49,643 bases of DNA from Lachnospiraceae bacterium. GTDB taxonomy: Bacteria; Bacillota; Clostridia; Lachnospirales; Lachnospiraceae. The DNA lies in NCBI GenBank assembly GCA_014803415.1, contig JAAVBZ010000023.1, positions 346,091 to 395,733 on the forward strand. The letters run 5' to 3'. Below, piece after piece: positions 8,233 through 15,971 of the stretch; the stretch's first letter is position 1, and the number at the start of each line of letters is the position of its first letter. A program made the translations under genes and the position numbers. The notes under the pieces are model-generated. The model was not told the DNA's origin and did not search any database. It saw only the letters and a program-made list of their open reading frames with translations.

Positions 8233-9840
8233 ATGGGAAAATTATTTCGCAGGGGATACGAGTATTCAGATGAAGAATACGAAAACGAAGAATTAGATAA
8301 TGAGGATTTTGAGGATGACGAAGAGATATCCGAGGCGGATGATGAAGAAGAGATAGAAGATGAGTCGGATGAAGACGATGATTTAGACGAAGAAGATGAT
8401 TCGGACGAAGAAGATGATTCGGGCGAAGATGACGATTCAGATGAGGACGATGATCCAGACGAAGATGACGATTCGGATGAGGACGATGATCCGGACGAAT
8501 ATGACGATGACGAGGAGGACTTCGAAGAGGATGAAGAGATGGATCGGCGTACCTATCGGAGACGCAGAAGAATTCGCAACCAGATCATATCCTATTCGGT
8601 TGTGGCTGTTTTCCTAGTAGCTGTCGTTGTCGGCGGAGTGATAGCGGGCAGAAGTGTGGTACATGTTGCAAAAGAGAAGAGATTAGCCAGACAACAGGAA
8701 GAAATGGAAGCACAGATACAGGCGGAGCAGGAAGCGGAGGCAGCGCGTGACGTGGTGATTGCTGCGCCCGAACCGATTGAAGAAGAGCCGGAGAGTGATC
8801 CTTTGGGAGAGGTTGTGGAGTCATCTATTTCGGCGATGCCGCTGGAGGATAAGGTGGCGGGATTATTTATCGTGACACCGGAGGCGCTTACAGGTGTTAA
8901 TACGGCTACCAAGGCCGGCGACGGTACGCAGGAGGCGCTGAATAAGTGGGGCATCGGCGGACTGATTTATTTTGATAAAAATATAACAGACAGAGAGCAA
9001 ATCACGGAAATGCTGGCCGGCACGGTCTCCAAAAGTAAGTATCCGATCTTTATGGCGGTAGATGAAGAGGGCGGTTCCGTCAGCCGAGTAGCTAAGAGCA
9101 TAGATGTGGTGCAAGTGGGTGATATGGCGGCGATCGGGGAAGCAGGAGATACGGCGCAGGCATATGAGGTTGGGCTTACCATCGGAACTTATCTGAAAGA
9201 AATAGGATTTAATCTGGATTTCGCACCGGTAGCGGATGTGTCAGGTTCCGGCAAAAGTGCGATGGGCGATCGGGTTTTCGGATCGGATGCGCAGATGGTA
9301 GGCGATATGGTAGCTAATGTGGTCGAGGGTATCGAAGGAACCGGAGTCAGTTCCTGCCTGAAGCATTTTCCGGGCATCGGGGCGGCCGAGGAGGATACAC
9401 ATGACGGCAGAGTAGAGACGGAGAAGACACTGGATGAGATGCGAGGGTCGGATTTCATTCCTTTTAAAGCCGGGATAGAGGCCGGTGCAGATTTTGTGAT
9501 GGTCAGTCATATTACGGTGGCAGCGGTGGAAGATGAAGCGGTGCCCTCGTCGCTGTCCAAGACGATTATGACGGATGTTCTGAGGAATGAACTGGAATTT
9601 CAGGGTATCATCATAACGGATGCACTGAATATGAGTGCCATTACCGAATATTATACTACTGAGGAAGCGGCCGTTATGGCGATCCAAGGCGGTGCTGATA
9701 TGCTGCTTATGCCGGAGGATTTCGAGAAGGCTTATGAGGCAGTATTAGCGGCCGTACAGGACGGTAAGATCTCGGAAGAGAGGATTAATGAATCTTTACG
9801 TCGTATTTACCGGGTAAAATATAGGGATAGGATTGAGTAG
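8233..9840 (+). CDS. Membrane-anchored GH3-family beta-N-acetylhexosaminidase-like protein
   Basis: Probably hydrolyses beta-N-acetylglucosaminyl bonds of peptidoglycan or its fragments outside the membrane. Start 8233 has an AGGAGG site. The 535 residues run as follows. An extremely acidic N-terminal tail (about residues 10-105) is built from imperfect DDSDEDDDPDED units. A basic RRRRRIR stop precedes a single membrane helix (about 118-142, SVVAVFLVAVVVGGVIAG). A charged coiled coil (about 148-175) follows, then a GH3 N-terminal domain (about 195-535). NagZ-type motifs are visible: KHFPGIG...DTH with catalytic His390, and ITDALNM with nucleophile Asp463. The Arg/Lys pattern implies an inside acidic tail and an outside enzyme. 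No GH3 C-terminal domain is present. Confidence 0.88.
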   Translation: MGKLFRRGYEYSDEEYENEELDNEDFEDDEEISEADDEEEIEDESDEDDDLDEEDDSDEEDDSGEDDDSDEDDDPDEDDDSDEDDDPDEYDDDEEDFEEDEEMDRRTYRRRRRIRNQIISYSVVAVFLVAVVVGGVIAGRSVVHVAKEKRLARQQEEMEAQIQAEQEAEAARDVVIAAPEPIEEEPESDPLGEVVESSISAMPLEDKVAGLFIVTPEALTGVNTATKAGDGTQEALNKWGIGGLIYFDKNITDREQITEMLAGTVSKSKYPIFMAVDEEGGSVSRVAKSIDVVQVGDMAAIGEAGDTAQAYEVGLTIGTYLKEIGFNLDFAPVADVSGSGKSAMGDRVFGSDAQMVGDMVANVVEGIEGTGVSSCLKHFPGIGAAEEDTHDGRVETEKTLDEMRGSDFIPFKAGIEAGADFVMVSHITVAAVEDEAVPSSLSKTIMTDVLRNELEFQGIIITDALNMSAITEYYTTEEAAVMAIQGGADMLLMPEDFEKAYEAVLAAVQDGKISEERINESLRRIYRVKYRDRIE

Positions 9841-9911
9841 AAGCAACGACTGGAAATTTGGGGCTGGAAGACAGTTTGCCAAAGAAGCGTGAAAATTAAA
9901 AAATTTTGTTG

Positions 9912-9940
9912 TTGACAAAGCAAAATGCATATAGTATACT
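9912..9940 (+). promoter_or_regulatory. Strong promoter of tRNA-Gly
   Basis: TTGACA (9912-9917), a 17-bp spacer, and TATACT (9935-9940), about 40 bp before the tRNA. Confidence 0.75.
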
Positions 9941-9979
9941 ATCAATTGTCCGAGCGATACAGAAGTCGGACGTTGATAT

Positions 9980-10052
9980 GCGCGAGTGGCTCAGTTGGTG
10001 GAGCACGACCTTGCCAAGGTCGGGGTCGCGGGTTCGAGTCCCGTCTCGCGCT
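9980..10052 (+). tRNA. tRNA-Gly (GCC anticodon)
   Basis: A complete cloverleaf. The acceptor stem GCGCGAG pairs with CTCGCGC. The anticodon arm is CGACC-TTGCCAA-GGTCG, giving anticodon GCC. The T arm has TTCGAGT. The discriminator base is T and no CCA is encoded. It has its own promoter and terminator. An integrase remnant lies about 220 bp downstream, so the 3' end may have served as an attachment site. Confidence 0.95.
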
Positions 10053-10066
10053 CTGGTCTAAGAATG

Positions 10067-10092
10067 GAGCTTGCTGATTAGCAGGCTCTTTT
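10067..10092 (+). terminator. Terminator of tRNA-Gly
   Basis: GAGCTTGCT and AGCAGGCTC form a 9-bp stem around GATT, followed by TTTTG. Confidence 0.8.
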
Positions 10093-10114
10093 GTTTACAG
10101 TTACAAATAATTGA

Positions 10115-10282
10115 CTAACACTCGTTATTTAATCTTGCACAATGATAATCGTAGATCCTTTCGAGCCGTTTCTTGGCATATTCATGCTCAACATGAAGTT
10201 CCTTGACATCGTCAGTAACGAACATTCTGTTTATGTCTCCTTTCAGTAGATCATATTCAACATGCGCTTCTTTTTCAGTCAT
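10115..10282 (-). CDS. Small 55-aa orphan protein overlapping the integrase remnant
   Basis: A short reading frame starting MTEKEAHVEYDLLKGDINRM and ending RIYDYHCARLNNEC. GGAGG lies eight bases before the ATG. The ATG overlaps the TGA of the integrase remnant upstream (ATGACTGA), an arrangement typical of translational coupling in mobile-element operons. It is charged and probably helical, with no recognised domain. Its survival beside a truncated integrase suggests a leftover accessory gene of an old integrative element. Confidence 0.55.
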   Translation of the reverse strand: MTEKEAHVEYDLLKGDINRMFVTDDVKELHVEHEYAKKRLERIYDYHCARLNNEC

Positions 10283-10487
10283 CCGGTTCACCTCCCTTCA
10301 GTTTGAAATCAAGCCCCTTATGCATATAGCATAACAGGGTGTTATAGTTATCCTGATAGGACAGGATATAGTTACGTTCTGTTGTTACCATTTCCGAATG
10401 TCCCAGCAGATCACTGATGTATCTGGTCGGCATGCCGGAGGCGTGGAGCATACAATAAGTATGTTCAAGACTATCTTTTTCATACGA
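10275..10487 (-). pseudogene. C-terminal remnant of a tyrosine recombinase (integrase)
   Basis: The frame reads LEHTYCMLHASGMPTRYISD, then LLGHSEMVTTERNYI. This is the C-terminal catalytic block of phage-type integrases: the conserved HTY segment, the LGHS block, then T-x-x-x-Y with the nucleophile-region Tyr. Stop codons interrupt the frame upstream of 10487, and the N-terminal and core-binding domains are absent. About 220 bp from the 3' end of tRNA-Gly, it marks an old integration event. It is not expected to be functional. Confidence 0.75.
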
Positions 10488-10545
10488 TTACCTGCTTTAC
10501 TTTATGATGATTTCCTAATAAAATAGTTTAAAAGGAGTATTACTT

Positions 10546-10863
10546 ATGATAGATTTATACGATACGCTTGAGATTATTGCACTGGCTGCAGCATGCATAT
10601 TCCTCTATTACCGGTTCGGGAGGAGGCCACAGATCAAAGCTGTGAAGCCAGTGAAGATACCGACCACGCAAGAGATCAAGAAGCAGCGGAAGAAGGAGAG
10701 GCTTCGCAGGAAGTTCAGACGCCGGTTCCGGATCCCGTACCGGGGGAATGCCGAAATAATTGAGTATAGCAAGACCACGCCATACATTGAAAGCGCATGG
10801 AATGAGGTCGAGAAGGAACAGCACGGCAAAAGACACGGCAGCAGAAAAGGCAGGGGCATTTAA
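10546..10863 (+). CDS. Hypothetical basic protein with one membrane helix
   Basis: 105 residues with an AAGGAG site before ATG. An N-terminal hydrophobic helix (about residues 9-23, IIALAAACIFLYYRFG) is followed by a strongly basic region (KKQRKKERLRRKFRRRFR) and a hydrophilic C-terminus. No recognised family. The topology suggests a membrane-tethered protein with a cytoplasmic basic tail that might contact nucleic acid or acidic lipids; this is inference. It lies between the integrase remnant and AT-rich orphans, so it is probably acquired. Confidence 0.6.
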   Translation: MIDLYDTLEIIALAAACIFLYYRFGRRPQIKAVKPVKIPTTQEIKKQRKKERLRRKFRRRFRIPYRGNAEIIEYSKTTPYIESAWNEVEKEQHGKRHGSRKGRGI

Positions 10864-10910
10864 AACACCTCTGCCCGTTCCGGAATGATCAAACCTTTAA
10901 TTTTTCTAAG

Positions 10911-11030
10911 CTAGCCGATGCTGAACCTGATCCCGACAACCGCAGCAGTAACAACGGTGATAGTCGGCACCACTATAGCGAGTACAGAAAAATAATTGTT
11001 CTTGGTAAGCCCTACAGGGTTGCTGGTCAT
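10911..11030 (-). CDS. Possible small membrane peptide
   Basis: 39 codons from ATG at 11030: a short polar start, then a hydrophobic helix (YFSVLAIVVPTITVVTAAVV). The ribosome binding site is weak (GGGAAG), and the frame stays open upstream without a better site. It could be non-coding. Included because the helix is well formed and the locus otherwise lacks a gene. Confidence 0.25.
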   Translation of the reverse strand: MTSNPVGLTKNNYFSVLAIVVPTITVVTAAVVGIRFSIG

Positions 11031-11311
11031 GAAATCTTCCCAGACTACTGTGTAGATATATTCTTTTCCATGATATAATCCTTTCCGATCCCTTGCCCTT
11101 TTCCTTTCCTCTACTATCATGAAATTAAATTGTCTCCATATGCCGCAGAACGCACGATAGGGGTATTGTATCGTCCCGCGGTGGAGAATGTAAAACAATT
11201 GTGTTAAAGTGATAAAATGTTTCATTTCGGATATATTGTAATCGGTTTCTGCATATGCTATAATGCCGTTAGGCAAAACAGATACAGTGAGATCGTGCAA
11301 TATGACTCACC

Positions 11312-11352
11312 AAACGAAATCCCTGGAGTGGCTGCTCCGGGGGGTTCGTTTT
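11312..11352. terminator. Strong hairpin, probable bidirectional terminator
   Basis: AAACGAA plus CCCTGGAG pair with CTCCGGGG plus TTCGTTT around a short loop. It lies at the 3' end of the minus-strand 136-aa gene, about 20 bp past its stop codon. Confidence 0.7.
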
Positions 11353-11372
11353 GACTTCACGCTGGTTCGTTA

Positions 11373-11783
11373 TTATTTTTTGTTAAGGCGATTTAACAGC
11401 TCTATCGTAAATGCATTTAATTCATTTTCATAATGTATAATGCTGTCATTAAGGTGATAAAACAGACTGTTGTCTATGACTCCCAATTCTTTTAACTTTG
11501 AAAAAATTAAGAAATACAGAAAAAAACCTGGGTGACAAGTTGTCAAACTCAATATGTCTTTAGCAAAGTCCTTGTCTGAATGTGTTGTAATATATTTTTC
11601 AATAGAGCTCTCTTTCCGGTCATCATGAATAAATGTCCGCTTTGATTCCAGTATATTTATATAAAAATTTGATTCGTTAGTACAGCTAACCAACAATGAG
11701 CCATTAGAAGATAAGATGTGACATATTTCTTTTTGGTTAGACAAGGTATCGGTGATTAGTATTTGGAAGTCGTCTAGTGTCAT
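11373..11783 (-). CDS. Hypothetical protein, 136 aa
   Basis: An AT-rich orphan starting MTLDDFQILITDTLSNQKEI with a GAGGA site. It is predicted alpha/beta, with no membrane helix long enough to be convincing (FFLYFLIFSKL is short) and no motif I recognise. It is divergent from the HTH gene at 11920, and the 136-bp gap between them holds repeated operator-like sequences. The pair may be a regulator with its regulated partner, which would be typical of a mobile island. Function unknown. Confidence 0.6.
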   Translation of the reverse strand: MTLDDFQILITDTLSNQKEICHILSSNGSLLVSCTNESNFYINILESKRTFIHDDRKESSIEKYITTHSDKDFAKDILSLTTCHPGFFLYFLIFSKLKELGVIDNSLFYHLNDSIIHYENELNAFTIELLNRLNKK

Positions 11784-11817
11784 ATTAACTGTTCCTCTTT
11801 CTATATCTTTTAATGGG

Positions 11818-11865
11818 TATAGTGGAATATAACATTACAAATACTTATTATAGTGGGATTTCCCA
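11818..11865. promoter_or_regulatory. Putative operator between divergent genes
   Basis: TATAGTGGAAT (11818-11828) and TATAGTGGGAT (11849-11859) are direct repeats 31 bp apart, about three helical turns. The second extends into the inverted repeat TGGGA-TT-TCCCA (11854-11865). The position between divergent starts suits autoregulation by the HTH protein at 11920. Confidence 0.4.
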
Positions 11866-11919
11866 TAATGTGCAAGCAAAAAAATTACCGCATAATCAAA
11901 GCGAAGGAGCGGTGATGTA

Positions 11920-12114
11920 ATGATAAGTTATGAGCCTTTGTGGGAGACGATGAAACGGAAAAAGATAACAACGTATGCGTTAATAAATAAGTATGGTTTT
12001 GATGCCCATACTCTTAATGACTTAAAGCATAATAAAAGTGTGACTGCAAATACATTGGAAACTCTATGCAAAATTCTTAATTGTACGGCAAATGATGTAA
12101 TTGAGTTTCTCTAA
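11920..12114 (+). CDS. Cro/C1-type HTH protein (YozG-like)
   Basis: A 64-residue single-domain DNA-binding protein. Its helix-turn-helix is LINKYGFDAHTLNDLKHNKS, and the C-terminus LCKILNCTANDVIEFL is characteristic of the small XRE family found in Firmicutes. The RBS is GAAGGAG. It probably represses its own divergent promoter region. Confidence 0.8.
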   Translation: MISYEPLWETMKRKKITTYALINKYGFDAHTLNDLKHNKSVTANTLETLCKILNCTANDVIEFL

Positions 12115-12224
12115 AATATAAAGAGCAAGGTGTTAGTCGATATTCTGTAATTCTTGCTTATCAGTTATTGCCGCACACACTTTTGCGTAGCGGGAAGCTA
12201 CAATTTTGTTAGGTGATGGCTCAT

Positions 12225-12470
12225 ATGCAAAATAAAATAGAACAATTACAATTTGATGATAATATTTACAATACAATACGGCGGAATATTAAGAAATACC
12301 GTAAAGAAAAAGGATTAACTTCAGCTCAGCTTGCAGAGATGGTTGATCTCTCGCATGATTTCATAAGGCAGATAGAAAGTGAAAAAGTGGGATACAATTT
12401 TTCAGTAGAAACTTTTTATAAGATTTCTGTTGCGTTAGAGGTAAGCTTGGATAAATTAATTGAAAGATAA
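12225..12470 (+). CDS. XRE-family HTH regulator, 81 aa
   Basis: One helix-turn-helix domain: IRRNIKKYRKEKGLTSAQLA, EMVDLSHDFIRQIES, then a recognition and scaffold region ending VSLDKLIER. ATG at 12225 has AGGTG nine bases upstream; ATG at 12216 is an alternative start adding three residues. The second small HTH gene in 300 bp, typical of an element control region. A terminator follows directly. Confidence 0.8.
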   Translation: MQNKIEQLQFDDNIYNTIRRNIKKYRKEKGLTSAQLAEMVDLSHDFIRQIESEKVGYNFSVETFYKISVALEVSLDKLIER

Positions 12471-12473
12471 TAA

Positions 12474-12510
12474 ATAAAAGGTTGATAAGCATGTTTATCA
12501 ACCTTTTATT
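12474..12510. terminator. Bidirectional terminator between HTH and GH17-like genes
   Basis: ATAAAAGGTTGATA and TATCAACCTTTTAT form a 14-bp stem with A-rich and T-rich flanks. It separates convergent genes. Confidence 0.85.
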
Positions 12511-12542
12511 ATACTCAATATAAATCAGATTTTATTAATCAT

Positions 12543-13430
12543 CTACCACTTACGCGTACGATCCAGACAATAAAGTCCCCAGTTACACTCAGATTTGTTG
12601 GGGTTGCTTCCTTTCCAGGGTTCATCGAAAGCTTCAAAAATAAATCCAATGATCTGCTCTGCTTCAAGCCACTCGGTTAACTCTGTGATATATCTCTTCT
12701 GGTTTTCCACACATGCCTGTCCCGGAACCATGGCGCTGTTTGGTTTGGTGGTCCAGCCTATCTCCGTAAAGAGAACCTGCTTGTCCGGAAAGATTGCTTT
12801 GACATCATTATAATGCTTTTTATTCAGTTCGACTGCCACATCAATAGTTTCCTGATAGTGCAACGGGTAACTGTGAACACTGATAAAGTCCAGATAATCG
12901 CCAAGCTCTTTTAAATGAGGCCATTCAAAAACACCTTCACAGAAAGTAACGGGTTTATTTAGAGCTTCCTTATACCGCTTTGCATGAGCAAGGAGACGTT
13001 CCGGTTTTACGGTATGCGCTCCCCATGGCGGCGTATTTTCATTTCCAACGGAGACTGCCAGAACCTCGTCTTCAAACTCTTTTACAAGTTCGATGAGTTT
13101 TTCAACTTCCGCGTCGTTTCTATCCATATTTTTGGTCAGTTCTTCCTGCGTATACTCCTGCTTGACAAAAGGACAATCAGGGTTGTTTACTTCCGGATCA
13201 GAGTCGATACCGATCATACACTTTAAAGGCAGGTTCTTTTCATGAATGATTTCCAATGCTCTTCTTGCATGAAGATTCGGATCGTACATTCTGATATACT
13301 GATAACCTTCCTTTACTAAAATATCCAGATCTTCTTCAATCTGTTCCTTTGTGGGAATTTCTGCTTTGGGGCTCTGTCCCTGTCTGTAGCCGGAATAGCA
13401 GATTGCCTTTCCATATTTAATGATATCCAT
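12543..13430 (-). CDS. Glycoside hydrolase family 17-like protein (exo-beta-1,3-glucanase type)
   Basis: A 295-residue TIM-barrel hydrolase of the clan GH-A/COG5309 type. The probable acid/base Glu is in VSVGNENTPPW and the nucleophile Glu in LFTEIGWTT. The C-terminal FEAFDEPWKGSNPN and NWGLY motifs are typical of bacterial GH17-like proteins. No signal peptide is visible, so the enzyme looks cytoplasmic and may act on imported beta-1,3-gluco-oligosaccharides. No sugar transporter is adjacent. The substrate is inference; the fold assignment is good. Confidence 0.82.
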   Translation of the reverse strand: MDIIKYGKAICYSGYRQGQSPKAEIPTKEQIEEDLDILVKEGYQYIRMYDPNLHARRALEIIHEKNLPLKCMIGIDSDPEVNNPDCPFVKQEYTQEELTKNMDRNDAEVEKLIELVKEFEDEVLAVSVGNENTPPWGAHTVKPERLLAHAKRYKEALNKPVTFCEGVFEWPHLKELGDYLDFISVHSYPLHYQETIDVAVELNKKHYNDVKAIFPDKQVLFTEIGWTTKPNSAMVPGQACVENQKRYITELTEWLEAEQIIGFIFEAFDEPWKGSNPNKSECNWGLYCLDRTRKW

Positions 13431-13612
13431 TATCTACCTCCTGTGTTTAGTTTCGTCAGTGTTTCTGATTTGATAAATTTATTATACAGGTTTATAAAAA
13501 AATCAACAATATATTTGGTTCAAAAAGCTTTTTATCCGGAACTAAAGCGTGGTATTATGTTAATGGCAAGCGGTAGCTTACTAAGGAGAGCTTCGGGTGA
13601 CCGGAGGATACG

Positions 13613-14374
13613 ATGCAAATTCGTGCAATTGCAACCAAACGACGGAAAGCGGGGCAGACTATGCTACAGATCGCAATCTGCGATGATGAACAGTTTTATC
13701 GCGATAAAATGAAAAATCTGCTGGAAAGATATATGCAAAAGAACGCTTTGCCGTACGTAATTCACACCTTCCTATCGGGCGAAGAGTTCTTAAGGCAGTG
13801 TGAACACAACATGAAGTTTGACATTGTCTTCCTCGATATTAATATGGAAGAGCTGGACGGAATCCGGACGGCGGAGAGGATACGCGCTTATCATAGTGAT
13901 ACCTATATCGTATTTGTGACGGCTTTCATAGACTATGCGCTGGAAGGATACAAGGTGAACGCGGTCCGCTATCTGATGAAAGATAACCTGGAGGGTGCAT
14001 TGGAGGAATGCATGAGAGCGGTTTTACACAAAATGCAGGTTGCACAGGTGTCTTTCGCATTTCTGGAGGGAGATAAGAAGCTGTATACGGATCGCATTAT
14101 ATATGTGGAAAGCAGAGGTCATAAATTGCTTTTTCACTATATGGAAGCGAAGATGGAGATCTATCAGATTTACAGTAAGCTTGATGCTCTGGAAAGACAG
14201 TTGGAAGGAAACAGCTTTCTGCGGATTCACAAGAGTTATCTCGTGAATATGAGGCATATTCGGACGATCAGCAATTATGTGGTTTTTCTGGATACGGGAG
14301 AGGAACTTTCGGTTCCGCGTTCCCGATTTCAGTCGGTCAAAGAAAGTTTTGTAGATTATAAAGGAGCCTTGTGA
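13613..14374 (+). CDS. LytTR-family response regulator (AgrA-like)
   Basis: A receiver domain (IAICDDEQFYRDKMK; phosphoacceptor Asp75 in VFLDINMEELDG when numbered from 13613) followed by a LytTR DNA-binding domain (about residues 150-250, including RIIYVESRGHKLLFH and FLRIHKSYLVNMRHI). A GGAGG site precedes ATG 13613, giving a 16-residue basic extension. ATG 13661 starts exactly at the receiver but has only a weak site. It overlaps the kinase gene by one base, so the two form an operon. It probably controls a quorum-sensing or peptide-responsive regulon; no AgrD-like peptide was found beside it. Confidence 0.92.
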   Translation: MQIRAIATKRRKAGQTMLQIAICDDEQFYRDKMKNLLERYMQKNALPYVIHTFLSGEEFLRQCEHNMKFDIVFLDINMEELDGIRTAERIRAYHSDTYIVFVTAFIDYALEGYKVNAVRYLMKDNLEGALEECMRAVLHKMQVAQVSFAFLEGDKKLYTDRIIYVESRGHKLLFHYMEAKMEIYQIYSKLDALERQLEGNSFLRIHKSYLVNMRHIRTISNYVVFLDTGEELSVPRSRFQSVKESFVDYKGAL

Positions 14375-15684
14375 TGGGAGAGATGTTGGGGCTTATAATA
14401 AGGAGCGTTTTCTTATCGGTTATCATGGGAATGAGCTGTCAGACGTTTTTTGAAACCGTTGTGCCAAGACGGGTTTTCAAACATGATTGGATAGGATATA
14501 TCACGATTATCGCATTTGCAGCCGGATTCATGGTGATTGCCGTAACGGAGATTCCGCCGTATATTTTACAACCGGTGCGGGTAATTGTCGTGGTATTCAT
14601 CGTGGCGGAGATTTATTTCCGGGCAGGTATTGTGAAAAATCTGATATTATCGGTGATTTTCTGCGGAATATATTGGATTGTTTCCAGTCTTTTTTTCGCA
14701 ATCATATATGCGCTGCCGGTGGTTCGGTACGCGGAAATCATCGATATGATGGAGCCCGCTTTGGATATCGGATATTTATGCTTGATGCTGACTTTTCGGT
14801 ATTGGTTTCGGAAGCATGTACGCGGCCTGGTGGGGGTACAATGGTGGAAAGTCGGGCTGCTTTCCCTATTCGGCATCGCAGTGAGCGTCGGGGTTGTTAT
14901 GATGCTGCAGGGCGGCAGTATGGAGGAGCATTATGCGAGACTTGCGGTAATCATAGGTTTTGCGGCAGCATATGTGCTGGGAATCCACTATATGGTCAAT
15001 ATGTTGGAGAAAGAATCCGAAATGCAGGAGTTGAGGATCGTACACGAGCGGACGAGAAATCAGATGAACCTGTATCAGAGCATGAGGGAGCGTTATGAGC
15101 AGCAGAGGAGTTTCTGGCATGACTACAAGAATCAACTAAGCTGTATTCAGGGCATGATCGAAAGCGGGCAGACAAGCGAGGCGCTTAAATATATTTCCGG
15201 ATTGAACGGAAGCCTCCGCAGCGGCGAGATGTGTGTAAACACGGATCATGTGGTGGTAAATGTGATGCTGAACCGGAAGTATCAGGAGGCGCGTGATCAG
15301 GGGATTGTCATGACGATGATCTGTGGGGATCTGTCGGGCCTTATGATTAGTGAGGAAGATATCGTAACGCTGCTCGGAAATCTTCTCGATAACGCGATTG
15401 AGGCATGTGGGAAGATCAGGCAGAATAAAGTGATACAGTTTAAGATGATTGTGGAGGACGATCAGCTTGTCTTATCCATTCGCAACCCGGTAGAGGAAAC
15501 ACTGCGAATTAGGGACAACAGGATCGTCACAAGCAAGCGTAATAAAGAGCAGCATGGGATCGGGCTTAAGAATGTGGATTCGGTAATCAGGAAAAATAAC
15601 GGAACAAGCGTACTGAAATGTGAAGACGGATGGTTTACGTTTGCGGCAATGATACCGATGGAAGCGGCGGACGATTGGGAGTAG
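14374..15684 (+). CDS. GHKL-type sensor histidine kinase (AgrC-like)
   Basis: About 436 residues. The N-terminal half has six to seven membrane helices (residues about 5-215). A dimerisation helix carries the phosphoacceptor His249 in FWHDYKNQL, and a GHKL ATPase domain has LLGNLLDNAIEAC and the glycine-rich GIGLKNVD. ATG 14374 overlaps the TGA of the regulator gene (TGATG), with AAGGAG seven bases upstream. The architecture matches the AgrC/BlpH class, which senses peptides at the membrane. The ligand is unknown. Confidence 0.92.
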   Translation: MGEMLGLIIRSVFLSVIMGMSCQTFFETVVPRRVFKHDWIGYITIIAFAAGFMVIAVTEIPPYILQPVRVIVVVFIVAEIYFRAGIVKNLILSVIFCGIYWIVSSLFFAIIYALPVVRYAEIIDMMEPALDIGYLCLMLTFRYWFRKHVRGLVGVQWWKVGLLSLFGIAVSVGVVMMLQGGSMEEHYARLAVIIGFAAAYVLGIHYMVNMLEKESEMQELRIVHERTRNQMNLYQSMRERYEQQRSFWHDYKNQLSCIQGMIESGQTSEALKYISGLNGSLRSGEMCVNTDHVVVNVMLNRKYQEARDQGIVMTMICGDLSGLMISEEDIVTLLGNLLDNAIEACGKIRQNKVIQFKMIVEDDQLVLSIRNPVEETLRIRDNRIVTSKRNKEQHGIGLKNVDSVIRKNNGTSVLKCEDGWFTFAAMIPMEAADDWE

Positions 15685-15738
15685 TGGCATCAGGAATTAT
15701 ATAGCAGAAAACCGTGGGAACAGATTTCGCGGAATCAG

Positions 15739-15762
15739 AAAAAGGCGTTTAGGCGTCTTTTT
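15739..15762 (+). terminator. Terminator after the AgrCA-like operon
   Basis: AAAAAGGCG and CGTCTTTTT pair around TTTAGG, followed by more T. The remaining 15685-15971 gap shows no gene. Confidence 0.7.
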
Positions 15763-15971
15763 TTGCTGTTTTACCGACGATTCCTGTCATGCCCGTTGCA
15801 GGGTAAAATTGCCGGAAATATAATGCAGGTATAAAAAGAAAATGCAATGATCTGCTCCGGCTGCCGACCCATTTGCACATCAATGACAGGGATGTCTATT
15901 TGAAAAATTTGCAAATGATTGCAGTAGAGCAGTTTCAAAATCAGTGGCATATCAGAATGGAGGAATAGAAG

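Noticed and set aside
10840-10890. Terminator at the end of the 105-aa gene
   Set aside because: GGCAGGGG/CCTCTGCC can pair across the stop codon, but no T run follows within a useful distance.
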